Below, one piece after another: positions 47,571 through 62,500 of a stretch of 64,000 nucleotides of DNA. The stretch's first letter is position 1. Every line of letters starts with the position of its first letter. The position numbers and the translations under genes are program-made. Source of the stretch: Balanoglossus misakiensis. Lineage: Eukaryota; Hemichordata. The notes beneath the pieces were generated by a model. The model was not told where the DNA came from. It worked only from the letters and a program-made list of their open reading frames with translations, and searched no databases. The stretch lies in the NCBI GenBank assembly GCA_040954595.2, contig CM082587.2:2542001-2606000 (forward strand), in the 5' to 3' direction.

Positions 47571-50500
47571 AGCTCAGGAAAATCGTCAAAAATCGAAGAT
47601 TTTTCGACTTTGCGAAATCTCGAAATTTGGTCATTTTTTGAAAAAATCATGGGTTATAGCTCAGGAAAATCGTCAAAAATCGAAGATTTTTCGACTTTGC
47701 GAATTTTGAAAATTTGGTCATTTTTTGAAAAAATCATGGGTTATAGCTCAGGAAAATCGTCAAAAATCGAAGATTTTTCGACTTTGCGAATTTTGAAAAT
47801 TTGGTCATTTTTTGAAAAAATCATGGGTTATAGCTCAGGAAAATCGTCAAAAATCGAAGATTTTTCGACTTTGCGAAATCTCGAAATTTGGTCATTTTTT
47901 GAAAAAATCATGGGTTATAGCTCAGGAAAATCGTCAAAAATCGAAGATTTTTCGACTTTGCGAATTTTGAAAGTTTGGTCATTTTTTGAAAAAATCATGG
48001 GTTATAGCTCAGGAAAATGGTCAAAAATCGAAGATTTTTCGACTTTGCGAATTTTGAAAATTTGGTAATTTTTTGAAAAAATCATGGGTTATAGCTCAGG
48101 AAAATCGTCAAAAATCGAAGATTTTTCGACTTTGCTAATTTTGAAAATTTGGTCATTTTTTGAAAAAATCATGGGTTATAGCTCAGGAAAATCGTCAAAT
48201 ATCGAAGATTTTTCGACTTTGCGAATTTTGAAAATTTGGTCATTTTTTGAAAAAATCATGGGTTATAGCTCAGGAAAATCGTCAAAAATCGAAGATTTTT
48301 CGACTTTGCGAAATCTCGAAATTTGGTCATTTTTTGAAAAAATCATGGGTTATAGCTCAGGAAAATCGTCAAAAATCGAAGATTTTTCGACTTTGCGAAA
48401 TCTCGAAATTTGGTCATTTTTTGAAAAAATCATGGGTTATAGCTCAGGAAAATCGTCAAAAATCGAAGATTTTTCGACTTTTCAAATTTTGAAAATTTGG
48501 TCATTTTTTGAAAAAATCATGGGTTATAGCTCAGGAAAATCGTCAAAAATCGAAGATTTTTCGACTTTGCGAATTCTCGAAATTTGGTCATTTTTTGAAA
48601 AAATCATGGGTTATAGCTCAGGAAAATCGTCAAAAATCGAAGATTTTTCGACTTTGCGAATTTTGAAAATTTGGTCATTTTTTGAAAAAATCATGGGTTA
48701 TAGCTCAGGAAAATCGTCAAAAATCGAAGATTTTTCGACTTTGCGAATTTTGAAAATTTGGTCATTTTTTGAAAAAATCATGGGTTATAGCTCAGGAAAA
48801 TCGTCAAATATCGAAGATTTTTCGACTTTGCGAATTTTGAAAATTTGGTCATTTTTTGAAAAAATCATGGGTTATAGCTCAGGAAAATCGTCAAAAATCG
48901 AAGATTTTTCGACTTTGCGAAATCTCGAAATTTGGTCATTTTTTGAAAAAATCATGGGTTATAGCTCAGGAAAATCGTCAAAAATCGAAGATTTTTCGAC
49001 TTTGCGAAATCTCGAAATTTGGTCATTTTTTGAAAAAATCATGGGTTATAGCTCAGGAAAATCGTCAAAAATCGAAGATTTTTCGACTTTTCGAATTTTG
49101 AAAATTTGGTCATTTTTTGAAAAAATCATGGGTTATAGCTCAGGAAAATCGTCAAAAATCGAAGATTTTTCGACTTCGCGAAATCTCGAAATTTGGTCAT
49201 TTTTTGAAAAAATCATGGGTTATAGCTCAGGAAAATCGTCAAAAATCGAAGATTTTTCGACTTTGCGAATTTTGAAAATTTGGTCATTTTTTGAAAAAAT
49301 CATGGGTTATAGCTCAGGAAAATCGTCAAAAATCGAAGATTTTTCGACTTTGCGAATTTTGAAAATTTGGTCATTTTTTGAAAAAATCATGGGTTATAGC
49401 TCAGGAAAATCGTCAAATATCGAAGATTTTTCGACTTTGCGAATTTTGAAAATTTGGTCATTTTTTGAAAAAATCATGGGTTATAGCTCAGGAAAATCGT
49501 CAAAAATCGAAGATTTTTCGACTTTGCGAAATCTCGAAATTTGGTCATTTTTTGAAAAAATCATGGGTTATAGCTCAGGAAAATCGTCAAAAATCGAAGA
49601 TTTTTCGACTTTGCGAATTTTGAAAATTTGGTCATTTTTTTTAAAAAATCATGGGTTATAGCTCAGGAAAATCGTCAAAAATCGAAGATTTTTCGACTTT
49701 TCGAATTTTGAAAATTTGGTCATTTTTTGAAAAAATCATGGGTTATAGCTCAGGAAAATCGTCAAAAATCGAAGATTTTTCGACTTCGCGAAATCTCGAA
49801 ATTTGGTCATTTTTTGAAAAAATCATGGGTTATAGCTCAGGAAAATCGTCAAAAATCGAAGATTTTTCGACTTTGCGAATTTTGAAAAGTTGGTCATTTT
49901 TTGAAAAAATCATGGGTTATAGCTCAGGAAAATCGTCAAAAATCGAAGATTTTTCGACTTTGCGAATTTTGAAAATTTGGTCATTTTTTGAAAAAATCAT
50001 GGGTTATAGCTCAGGAAAATCGTCAAATATCGAAGATTTTTCGACTTTGCGAATTTTGAAAATTTGGTCATTTTTTGAAAAAATCATGGGTTATAGCTCA
50101 GGAAAATCGTCAAAAATCGAAGATTTTTCGACTTTGCGAAATCTCGAAATTTGGTCATTTTTTGAAAAAATCATGGGTTATAGCTCAGGAAAATCGTCAA
50201 AAATCGAAGATTTTTCGACTTTGCGAAATCTCGAAATTTGGTCATTTTTTGAAAAAATCATGGGTTATAGCTCAGGAAAATCGTCAAAAATCGAAGATTT
50301 TTCGACTTTTCGAATTTTGAAAATTTGGTCATTTTTTGAAAAAATCATGGGTTATAGCTCAGGAAAATCGTCAAAAATCGAAGATTTTTCGACTTCGCGA
50401 AATCTCGAAATTTGGTCATTTTTTGAAAAAATCATGGGTTATAGCTCAGGAAAATCGTCAAAAATCGAAGATTTTTCGACTTTGCGAATTTTGAAAATTT

Positions 50501-53500
50501 GGTCATTTTTTGAAAAAATCTTGGGTTATAGCTCAGGAAAATCGTCAAAAATCGAAGATTTTTCGACTTTGCGAAATCTCGAAATTTGGTCATTTTTTGA
50601 AAAAATCATGGGTTATAGCTCAGGAAAATCGTCAAAAATCGAAGATTTTTCGACTTTGCGAATTTTGAAAATTTGGTCATTTTTTGAAAAAATCATGGGT
50701 TATAGCTCAGGAAAATCGTCAAAAATCGAAGATTTTTCGACTTTGCGAAATCTCGAAATTTGGTCATTTTTTGAAAAAATCATGGGTTATAGCTCAGGAA
50801 AATCGTCAAAAATCGAAGATTTTTCGACTTTGCGAAATCTCGAAATTTGGTCATTTTTTGAAAAAATCATGGGTTATAGCTCAGGAAAATCGTCAAAAAT
50901 CGAAGATTTTTCGACTTTTCGAATTTTGAAAATTTGGTCATTTTTTGAAAAAATCATGGGTTATAGCTCAGGAAAATCGTCAAAAATCGAAGATTTTTCG
51001 ACTTCGCGAAATCTCGAAATTTGGTCATTTTTTGAAAAAATCATGGGTTATAGCTCAGGAAAATCGTCAAAAATCGAAGATTTTTCGACTTTGCGAATTT
51101 TGAAAATTTGGTCATTTTTTGAAAAAATCATGGGTTATAGCTCAGGAAAATCGTCAAAAATCGAAGATTTTTCGACTTTGCGAAATCTCGAAATTTGGTC
51201 ATTTTTTGAAAAAATCATGGGTTATAGCTCAGGAAAATCGTCAAAAATCGAAGATTTTTCGACTTTGCGAATTTTGAAAATTTGGTCATTTTTTGAAAAA
51301 ATCATGGGTTATAGCTCAGGAAAATCGTCAAATATCGAAGATTTTTCGACTTTGCGAAATCTCGAAATTTGGTCATTTTTTGAAAAAATCATGGGTTATA
51401 GCTCAGGAAAATCGTCAAAAATCGAAGATTTTTCGACTTTGCGAATTTTGAAAATTTGGTCATTTTTTGAAAAAATCATGGGTTATAGCTCAGGAAAATG
51501 GTCAAAAATCGAAGATTTTTCGACTTTGCGAATTTTGAAAATTTGGTCATTTTTTGAAAAAATCATGGGTTATAGCTCAGGAAAATCGTCAAAAATCGAA
51601 GATTTTTCGACTTTGCGAATTCTCGAAATTTGGTCATTTTTTGAAAAAATCATGGGTTATAGCTCAGGAAAATCGTCAAAAATCGAAGATTTTTCGACTT
51701 TGCGAATTTTGAAAATTTGGTCATTTTTTGAAAAAATCATGGGTTATAGCTCAGGAAAATCGTCAAAAATCGAAGATTTTTCGACTTTGCGAATTTTGAA
51801 AATTTTGTCATTTTTTGAAAAAATCATGGGTTATAGCTCAGGAAAATCGTCAAAAATCGAAGATATTTCGACTTTGCGAATTTTGAAAATTTGGTCATTT
51901 TTTGAAAAAATCATGGGTTATAGCTCAGGAAAATCGTCAAATATCGAAGATTTTTCGACTTTGCGAATTTTGAAAATTTGGTCATTTTTTGAAAAAATCA
52001 TGGGTTATAGCTCAGGAAAATCGTCAAAAATCGAAGATTTTTCGACTTTGCGAAATCTCGAAATTTGGTCATTTTTTGAAAAAATCATGGGTTATAGCTC
52101 AGGAAAATCGTCAAAAATCGAAGATTTTTCGACTTTGCGAATTTTGAAAATTTGGTCATTTTTTGAAAAAATCATGGGTTATAGCTCAGGAAAATCGTCA
52201 AAAATCGAAGATTTTTCGACTTTGCGAAATCTCGAAATTTGGTCATTTTTTGAAAAAATCATGGGTTATAGCTCAGGAAAATCGTCAAAAATCGAAGATT
52301 TTTCGACTTTGCGAAATCTTGAAATTTGGTCATTTTTTGAAAAAATCATGGGTTATAGCTCAGGAAAATCGTCAAAAATCGAAGATTTTTCGACTTTTCG
52401 AATTTTGAAAATTTGGTCATTTTTTGAAAAAATCATGGGTTATAGCTCAGGAAAATCGTCAAAAATCGAAGATTTTTCGACTTCGCGAAATCTCGAAATT
52501 TGGTCATTTTTTGAAAAAATCATGGGTTATAGCTCAGGAAAATCGTCAAAAATCGAAGATTTTTCGACTTTGCGAATTTTGAAAATTTGGTCATTTTTTG
52601 AAAAAATCATGGGTTATAGCTCAGGAAAATCGTCAAAAATCGAAGATTTTTCGACTTTGCGAAATCTCGAAATTTGGTCATTTTTTGAAAAAATCATGGG
52701 TTATAGCTCAGGAAAATCGTCAAAAATCGAAGATTTTTCGACTTTGCGAATTTTGAAAATTTGGTCATTTTTTGAAAAAATCATGGGTTATAGCTCAGGA
52801 AAATCGTCAAATATCGAAGATTTTTCGACTTTGCGAAATCTCGAAATTTGGTCATTTTTTGAAAAAATCATGGGTTATAGCTCAGGAAAATCGTCAAAAA
52901 TCGAAGATTTTTCGACTTTGCGAATTTTGAAAATTTGGTCATTTTTTGAAAAAATCATGGGTTATAGCTCAGGAAAATGGTCAAAAATCGAAGATTTTTC
53001 GACTTTGCGAATTTTGAAAATTTGGTCATTTTTTGAAAAAATCATGGGTTATAGCTCAGGAAAATCGTCAAAAATCGAAGATTTTTCGACTTTGCGTATT
53101 CTCGAAATTTGGTCATTTTTTGAAAAAATCATGGGTTATAGCTCAGGAAAATCGTCAAAAATCGAAGATTTTTCGACTTTGCGAATTTTGAAAATTTGGT
53201 CATTTTTTGAAAAAATCATGGGTTATTGCTCAGGAAAATCGTCAAAAATCGAAGATTTTTCGACTTTGCGAATTTTGAAAATTTTGTCATTTTTTGAAAA
53301 AATCATGGGTTATAGCTCAGGAAAATCGTCAAAAATCGAAGATATTTCGACTTTGCGAATTTTGAAAATTTGGTCATTTTTTGAAAAAATCATGGGTTAT
53401 AGCTCAGGAAAATCGTCAAATATCGAAGATTTTTCGACTTTGCGAATTTTGAAAATTTGGTCATTTTTTGAAAAAATCATGGGTTATAGCTCAGGAAAAT

Positions 53501-56500
53501 CGTCAAAAATCGAAGATTTTTCGACTTTGCGAAATCTCGAAATTTGGTCATTTTTTGAAAAAATCATGGGTTATAGCTCAGGAAAATCGTCAAAAATCGA
53601 AGATTTTTCGACTTTGCGAAATCTCGAAATTTGGTCATTTTTTGAAAAAATCATGGGTTATAGCTCAGGAAAATCGTCAAAAATCGAAGATTTTTCGACT
53701 TTGAGAATTTTGAAAATTTGGTCATTTTTTGAAAAAATCATGGGTTATAGCTCAGGAAAATCGTCAAAAATCGAAGATTTTTCGACTTCGCGAAATCTCG
53801 AAATTTGGTCATTTTTTGAAAAAATCATGGGTTATAGCTCAGGAAAATCGTCAAAAATCGAAGATTTTTCGACTTTGCGAATTTTGAAAATTTGGTCATT
53901 TTTTGAAAAAATCATGGGTTATAGCTCAGGAAAATCGTCAAAAATCGAAGATTTTTCGACTTTGCGAATTTTGAAAATTTGGTCATTTTTTGAAAAAATC
54001 ATGGGTTATAGCTCAGGAAAATCGTCAAAAATCAAAGATTTTTCGACTTTGCGAAATCTCGAAATTTGGTCATTTTTTGAAAAAATCATGGGTTATAGCT
54101 CAGGAAAATCGTCAAAAATCGAAGATTTTTCGACTTTGCGAAATCTCGAAATTTGGTCATTTTTTGAAAAAATCATGGGTTATAGCTCAGGAAAATCGTC
54201 AAAAATCGAAGATTTTTCGACTTTGCGAATTTTGAAAATTTGGTCATTTTTTGAAAAAATCATGGGTTATAGCTCAGGAAAATCGTCAAATATCGAAGAT
54301 TTTTCGACTTTGCGAAATCTCGAAATTTGGTCATTTTTTGAAAAAATCATGGGTTATAGCTCAGGAAAATCGTCAAAAATCGAAGATTTTTCGACTTTGC
54401 GAATTTTGAAAATTTGGTCATTTTTTGAAAAAATCATGGGTTATAGCTCAGGAAAATGGTCAAAAATCGAAGATTTTTCGACTTTGCGAATTTTGAAAAT
54501 TTGGTCATTTTTTGAAAAAATCATGGGTTATAGCTCAGGAAAATCGTCAAAAATCGAAGATTTTTCGGCTTTGCGAATTCTCGAAATTTGGTCATTTTTT
54601 GAAAAAATCATGGGTTATAGCTCAGGAAAATCGTCAAAAATCGAAGATTTTTCGACTTTGCGAATTTTGAAAATTTGGTCATTTTTTGAAAAAATCATGG
54701 GTTATAGCTCAGGAAAATCGTCAAAAATCGAAGATTTTTCGACTTTGCGAATTTTGAAAATTTTGTCATTTTTTGAAAAAATCATGGGTTATAGCTCAGG
54801 AAAATCGTCAAAAATCGAAGATATTTCGACTTTGCGAATTTTGAAAATTTGGTCATTTTTTGAAAAAATCATGGGTTATAGCTCAGGAAAATCGTCAAAT
54901 ATCGAAGATTTTTCGACTTTGCGAATTTTGAAAATTTGGTCATTTTTTGAAAAAATCATGGGTTATAGCTCAGGAAAATCGTCAAAAATCGAAGATTTTT
55001 CGACTTTGCGAAATCTCGAAATTTGGTCATTTTTTGAAAAAATCATGGGTTATAGCTCAGGAAAATCGTCAAAAATCGAAGATTTTTCGACTTTTCGAAT
55101 TTTGAAAATTTGGTCATTTTTTGAAAAAATCATGGGTTATAGCTCAGGAAAATCGTCAAAAATCGAAGATTTTTCGACTTCGCGAAATCTCGAAATTTGG
55201 TCATTTTTTGAAAAAATCATGGGTTATAGCTCAGGAAAATCGTCAAAAATCGAAGATTTTTCGACTTTGCGAATTTTGAAAATTTGGTCATTTTTTGAAA
55301 AAATCATGGGTTATAGCTCAGGAAAATCGTCAAAAATCGAAGATTTTTCGACTTTGCGAAATCTCGAAATTTGGTCATTTTTTGAAAAAATCATGGGTTA
55401 TAGCTCAGGAAAATCGTCAAAAATCGAAGATTTTTCGACTTTGCGAATTTTGAAAATTTGGTCATTTTTTGAAAAAATCATGGGTTATAGCTCAGGAAAA
55501 TCGTCAAAAATCGAAGATCTTTCGACTTTGCGAATTTTGAAAATTTGGTCATTTTTTGAAAAAATCATGGGTTATAGCTCAGGAAAATCGTCAAAAATCG
55601 AAGATTTTTCGACTTCGCGAATTCTCGAAATTTGGGTCATTTTTTGAAAAAATCATGGGTTATAGCTCAGGAAAATCGTCAAAAATCGAAGATTTTTCGA
55701 CTTTGCGAATTTTGAAAATTTGGTCATTTTTTGAAAAAATCATGGGTTATAGCTCAGGAAAATCGTCAAAAATCGAAGATTTTTCGACTTTGCGAATTTT
55801 GAAAATTTGGTCATTTTTTGAAAAAATCATGGGTTATAGCTCAGGAAAATCGTCAAAAATCGAAGATTTTTCGACTTTGCGAATTTTGAAAATTTGGTCA
55901 TTTTTTGAAAAAATCATGGGTTATAGCTCAGGAAAATCGTCAAAAATCGAAGATATTTCGACTTTGCGAATTTTGAAAATTTGGTCATTTTTTGAAAAAA
56001 TCATGGGTTATAGCTCAGGAAAATCGTCAAAAATCGAAGATTTTTCGACTTTGCGAATTTTGAAAATTTGGTCATTTTTTGAAAAAATCATGGGTTATAG
56101 CTCAGGAAAATCGTCAAAAATCGAAGATTTTTCGACTTTGCGAATTTTGAAAATTTGGTCATTTTTTGAAAAAATCATGGGTTATAGCTCAGGAAAATCG
56201 TCAAATATCGAAGATTTTTCGACTTTGCGAATTTTGAAAATTTGGTCATTTTTTGAAAAAATCATGGGTTATAGCTCAGGAAAATCGTCAAAAATCGAAG
56301 ATTTTTCGACTTTGCGAAATCTCGAAATTTGGTCATTTTTTGAAAAAATCATGGGTTATAGCTCAGGAAAATCGTCAAAAATCGAAGATTTTTCGACTTT
56401 GCGAAATCTCGAAATTTGGTCATTTTTTGAAAAAATCATGGGTTATAGCTCAGGAAAATCGTCAAAAATCGAAGATTTTTCGACTTTGCGAATTTTGAAA

Positions 56501-59500
56501 ATTTGGTCATTTTTTGAAAAAATCATGGGTTATAGCTCAGGAAAATCGTCAAAAATCGAAGATTTTTCGACTTTGCGAATTCTCGAAATTTGGTCATTTT
56601 TTGAAAAAATCATGGGTTATAGCTCAGGAAAATCGTCAAAAATCGAAGATTTTTCGACTTTGCGAATTTTGAAAATTTGGTCATTTTTTGAAAAAATCAT
56701 GGGTTATAGCTCAGGAAAATCGTCAAAAATCGAAGATTTTTCGACTTTGCGAATTTTGAAAATTTGGTCATTTTTTGAAAAAATCATGGGTTATAGCTCA
56801 GGAAAATCGTCAAAAATCGAAGATTTTTCGACTTTGCGAATTTTGAAAATTTGGTCATTTTTTGAAAAAATCATGGGTTATAGCTCAGGAAAATCGTCAA
56901 ATATCGAAGATTTTTCGACTTTGCGAAATCTCGAAATTTGGTCATTTTTTGAAAAAATCATGGGTTATAGCTCAGGAAAATCGTCAAAAATCGAAGATTT
57001 TTCGACTTTGCGAAATCTCGAAATTTGGTCATTTTTTGAAAAAATCATGGGTTATAGCTCAGGAAAATCGTCAAAAATCGAAGATTTTTCGACTTTGCGA
57101 ATTTTGAAAATTTGGTCATTTTTTGAAAAAATCATGGGTTATAGCTCAGGAAAATCGTCAAAAATCAAAGATTTTTCGACTTTGCGAAATCTCGAAATTT
57201 GGTCATTTTTTGAAAAAATCATGGGTTATAGCTCAGGAAAATCGTCAAAAATCGAAGATTTTTCGACTTTGCGAATTTTGAAAATTTGGTCATTTTTTGA
57301 AAAAATCATGGGTTATAGCTCAGGAAAATCGTCAAAAATCGAAGATTTTTCGACTTTGCGAAATCTCGAAATTTGGTCATTTTTTGAAAAAATCATGGGT
57401 TATAGCTCAGGAAAATCGTCAAAAATCGAAGATTTTTCGACTTTGCGAATTTTGAAAATTTGGTCATTTTTTGAAAAAATCATGGGTTATAGCTCAGGAA
57501 AATCGTCAAAAATCGAAGATCTTTCGACTTTGCGAATTTTGAAAATTTGGTCATTTTTTGAAAAAATCATGGGTTATAGCTCAGGAAAATCGTCAAAAAT
57601 CGAAGATTTTTCGACTTCGCGAATTCTCGAAATTTGGGTCATTTTTTGAAAAAATCATGGGTTATAGCTCAGGAAAATCGTCAAAAATCGAAGATTTTTC
57701 GACTTTGCGAATTTTGAAAATTTGGTCATTTTTTGAAAAAATCATGGGTTATAGCTCAGGAAAATCGTCAAAAATCGAAGATTTTTCGACTTTGCGAATT
57801 TTGAAAATTTGGTCATTTTTTTGAAAAAATCATGGGTTATAGCTCAGGAAAATCGTCAAAAATCGAAGATTTTTCGACTTTGCGAATTTTGAAAATTTGG
57901 TCATTTTTTGAAAAAATCATGGGTTATAGCTCAGGAAAATCGTCAAAAATCGAAGATATTTCGACTTTGCGAATTTTGAAAATTTGGTCATTTTTTGAAA
58001 AAATCATGGGTTATAGCTCAGGAAAATCGTCAAAAATCGAAGATTTTTCGACTTTGCGAATTTTGAAAATTTGGTCATTTTTTGAAAAAATCATGGGTTA
58101 TAGCTCAGGAAAATCGTCAAAAATCGAAGATTTTTCGACTTTGCGAATTTTGAAAATTTGGTCATTTTTTGAAAAAATCATGGGTTATAGCTCAGGAAAA
58201 TCGTCAAAAATCGAAGATTTTTCGACTTTGCGAAATCTCGAAATTTGGTCATTTTTTGAAAAAATCATGGGTTATAGCTCAGGAAAATCGTCAAAAATCG
58301 AAGATTTTTCGACTTTGCGAATTTTGAAAATTTGGTCATTTTTTGAAAAAATCATGGGTTATAGCTCAGGAAAATCGTCAAAAATCGAAGATTTTTCGAC
58401 TTTGCGAATTCTCGAAATTTGGTCATTTTTTGAAAAAATCATGGGTTATAGCTCAGGAAAATCGTCAAAAATCGAAGATTTTTCGACTTTGCGAATTTTG
58501 AAAATTTGGTCATTTTTTGAAAAAATCATGGGTTATAGCTCAGGAAAATCGTCAAAAATCGAAGATTTTTCGACTTTGCGAATTTTGAAAATTTGGTCAT
58601 TTTTTGAAAAAATCATGGGTTATAGCTCAGGAAAATCGTCAAAAATCGAAGATTTTTCGACTTTGCGAATTTTGAAAATTTGGTCATTTTTTGAAAAAAT
58701 CATGGGTTATAGCTCAGGAAAATCGTCAAATATCGAAGATTTTTCGACTTTGCGAATTTTGAAAATTTGGTCATTTTTTGAAAAAATCATGGGTTATTAG
58801 CTCAGGAAAATCGTCAAAAATCGAAGATTTTTCGACTTTGCGAAATCTCGAAATTTGGTCATTTTTTGAAAAAATCATGGGTTATAGCTCAGGAAAATCG
58901 TCAAAAATCGAAGATTTTTCGACTTTGCGAATTTTGAAAATTTGGTCATTTTTTGAAAAAATCATGGGTTATAGCTCAGGAAAATCGTCAAAAATCGAAG
59001 ATTTTTCGACTTTGCGAATTTTGAAAATTTGGTCATTTTTTGAAAAAATCATGGGTTATAGCTCAGGAAAATCGTCAAAAATCGAAGATTTTTCGACTTT
59101 GCGAATTTTGAAAATTTGGTCATTTTTTGAAAAAATCATGGGTTATAGCTCAGGAAAATCGTCAAAAATCGAAGATTTTTCGACTTTGCGAATTTTGAAA
59201 ATTTGGTCATTTTTTGAAAAAATCATGGGTTATAGCTCAGGAAAATCGTCAAAAATCGAAGATTTTTCGACTTTGCGAATTTTGAAAATTTGGTCATTTT
59301 TTGAAAAAATCATGGGTTATAGCTCAGGAAAATCGTCAAATATCGAAGATTTTTCGACTTTGCGAATTTTGAAAATTTGGTCATTTTTTGAAAAAATCAT
59401 GGGTTATAGCTCAGGAAAATCGTCAAAAATCGAAGATTTTTCGACTTTGCGAAATCTCGAAATTTGGTCATTTTTTGAAAAAATCATGGGTTATAGCTCA

Positions 59501-62500
59501 GGAAAATCGTCAAAAATCGAAGATTTTTCGACTTTGCGAAATCTCGAAATTTGGTCATTTTTTGAAAAAATCATGGGTTATAGCTCAGGAAAATCGTCAA
59601 AAATCGAAGATTTTTCGACTTTGCGAATTTTGAAAATTTGGTCATTTTTTGAAAAAATCATGGGTTATAGCTCAGGAAAATCGTCAAAAATCGAAGATTT
59701 TTCGACTTTGCGAATTCTCGAAATTTGGTCATTTTTTGAAAAAATCATGGGTTATAGCTCAGGAAAATCGTCAAAAATCGAAGATTTTTCGACTTTGCGA
59801 ATTTTGAAAATTTGGTCATTTTTTGAAAAAATCATGGGTTATAGCTCAGGAAAATCGTCAAAAATCGAAGATTTTTCGACTTTGCGAATTTTGAAAATTT
59901 GGTCATTTTTTGAAAAAATCATGGGTTATAGCTCAGGAAAATCGTCAAAAATCGAAGATTTTTCGACTTTGCGAATTTTGAAAATTTGGTCATTTTTTGA
60001 AAAAATCATGGGTTATAGCTCAGGAAAATCGTCAAATATCGAAGATTTTTCGACTTTGCGAATTTTGAAAATTTGGTCATTTTTTGAAAAAATCATGGGT
60101 TATTAGCTCAGGAAAATCGTCAAAAATCGAAGATTTTTCGACTTTGCGAAATCTCGAAATTTGGTCATTTTTTGAAAAAATCATGGGTTATAGCTCAGGA
60201 AAATCGTCAAAAATCGAAGATTTTTCGACTTTGCGAATTTTGAAAATTTGGTCATTTTTTGAAAAAATCATGGGTTATAGCTCAGGAAAATCGTCAAAAA
60301 TCGAAGATTTTTCGACTTTGCGAATTTTGAAAATTTGGTCATTTTTTGAAAAAATCATGGGTTATAGCTCAGGAAAATCGTCAAAAATCGAAGATTTTTC
60401 GACTTTGCGAATTTTGAAAATTTGGTCATTTTTTGAAAAAATCATGGGTTATAGCTCAGGAAAATCGTCAAAAATCGAAGATTTTTCGACTTTGCGAATT
60501 TTGAAAATTTGGTCATTTTTTGAAAAAATCATGGGTTATAGCTCAGGAAAATCGTCAAAAATCGAAGATTTTTCGACTTTGCGAAATCTCGAAATTTGGT
60601 CATTTTTTGAAAAAATCATGGGTTATAGCTTAGGAAAATCGTCAAAAATCGAAGATTTTTCGACTTTGCAAAATCTCGAAATTTGGTCATTTTTTGAAAA
60701 AATCATGGGTTATAGCTCAGGAAAATCGTCAAAAAACGAAGATTTTTCGACTTTGCGAATTTTGAAAATTTGGTCATTTTTTGAAAAAATCATGGGTTAT
60801 AGCTCAGGAAAATCGTCAAAAATCGAAGATTTTTCGACTTTGCGAATTTTGAAAATTTGGTCATTTTTTGAAAAAATCATGGGTTATAGCTCAGGAAAAT
60901 CGTCAAAAATCGAAGATTTTTCGACTTTGCGAATTTTGAAAATTTGGTCATTTTTTGAAAAAGTCATGGGTTATAGCTCAGGAAAATCGTCAAAAATCGA
61001 AGATTTTTCGACTTTGCGAATTTTGAAAATTTGGTCATTTTTTGAAAAAATCATGGGTTATAGCTCAGGAAAATCGTCAAAAATCGAAGATTTTTCGACT
61101 TTGCGAATTTTGAAAATTTGGTCATTTTTTGAAAAAATCATGGGTTATAGCTCAGGAAAATCGTCAAAAATCGAAGATTTTTCGACTTTGAGAATTTTGA
61201 AAATTTGGTCATTTTTTGAAAAAATCATGGGTTATAGCTCAGGAAAATCGTCAAAAATCGAAGATTTTTCGACTTTGCGAATTTTGAAAATTTGGTCATT
61301 TTTTGAAAAAATCATGGGGTATAGCTCAGGAAAATCGTCAAAAATCGAAGATTTTTCGACTTTGCGAATTTTGAAAATTTGGTCATTTTTTGAAAAAATC
61401 ATGGGTTATAGCTCAGGAAAATCGTCAAAAATCGAAGATTTTTCGACTTTGCGAATTTTGAAAATTTGGTCATTTTTTGAAAAAATCATGGGTTATAGCT
61501 CAGGAAAATCGTCAAAAATCGAAGATTTTTCGACTTTGCGAATTTTGAAAATTTGGTCATTTTTTGAAAAAATCATGGGTTATAGCTCAGGAAAATCGTC
61601 AAAAATCGAAGATTTTTCGACTTTGCGAAATCTCGAAATTTGGTCATTTTTTGAAAAAATCATGGGTTATAGCTCAGGAAAATCGTCAAAAATCGAAGAT
61701 TTTTCGACTTTGCGAATTTTGAAAATTTGGTCATTTTTTGAAAAAATCATGGGTTATAGCTCAGGAAAATCGTCAAAAATCGAAGATTTTTCAACTTTGC
61801 GAATTTTGAAAATTTGGTCATTTTTTGAAAAAATCATGGGTTATAGCTCAGGAAAATCGTCAAAAATCGAAGATTTTTCGACTTTGCGAATTTTGAAAAT
61901 TTGGTCATTTTTTGAAAAAATCATGGGTTATAGCTCAGGAAAATCGTCAAAAATCGACGATTTTTCGACTTTGCGAAATCTCGAAATTTGGTCATTTTTT
62001 GAAAAAATCATGGGTTATAGCTCAGGAAAATCGTCAAAAATCGAAGATTTTTCGACTTTGCGAAATCTCGAAATTTGGTCATTTTTTGAAAAAATCATGG
62101 GTTATAGCTCAGGAAAATCGTCAAAAATCGAAGATTTTTCGACTTTGCGAATTTTGAAAATTTGGTCATTTTTTGAAAAAATCATGGGTTATAGCTCAGG
62201 AAAATCGTCAAAAATCGAAGATTTTTCGACTTTGCGAATTTTGAAAATTTGGTCATTTTTTGAAAAAATCATGGGTTATAGCTCAGGAAAATCGTCAAAA
62301 ATCGAAGATTTTTCGACTTTGCGAATTTTGAAAATTTGATCATTTTTTGAAAAAATCATGGGTTATAGCTCAGGAAAATCGTCAAAAATCGAAGATTTTT
62401 CGACTTTGCGAATTTTGAAAATTTGGTCATTTTTTGAAGAAATCATGGGTTATAGCTCAGGAAAATCGTCAAAAATCGAAGATTTTTCGACTTTGCGAAA

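Noticed and set aside
49651-55647. A 1998-codon frame reading a 29-residue repeat (MGYSSGKSSKIEDFSTLRIL...)
   Set aside because: It is the 87-bp satellite read in one stop-free frame. A second frame is also open for long stretches, one-base insertions break the frame at several places, and unit variants change residues without regard to coding. It is also mirrored in the left arm.
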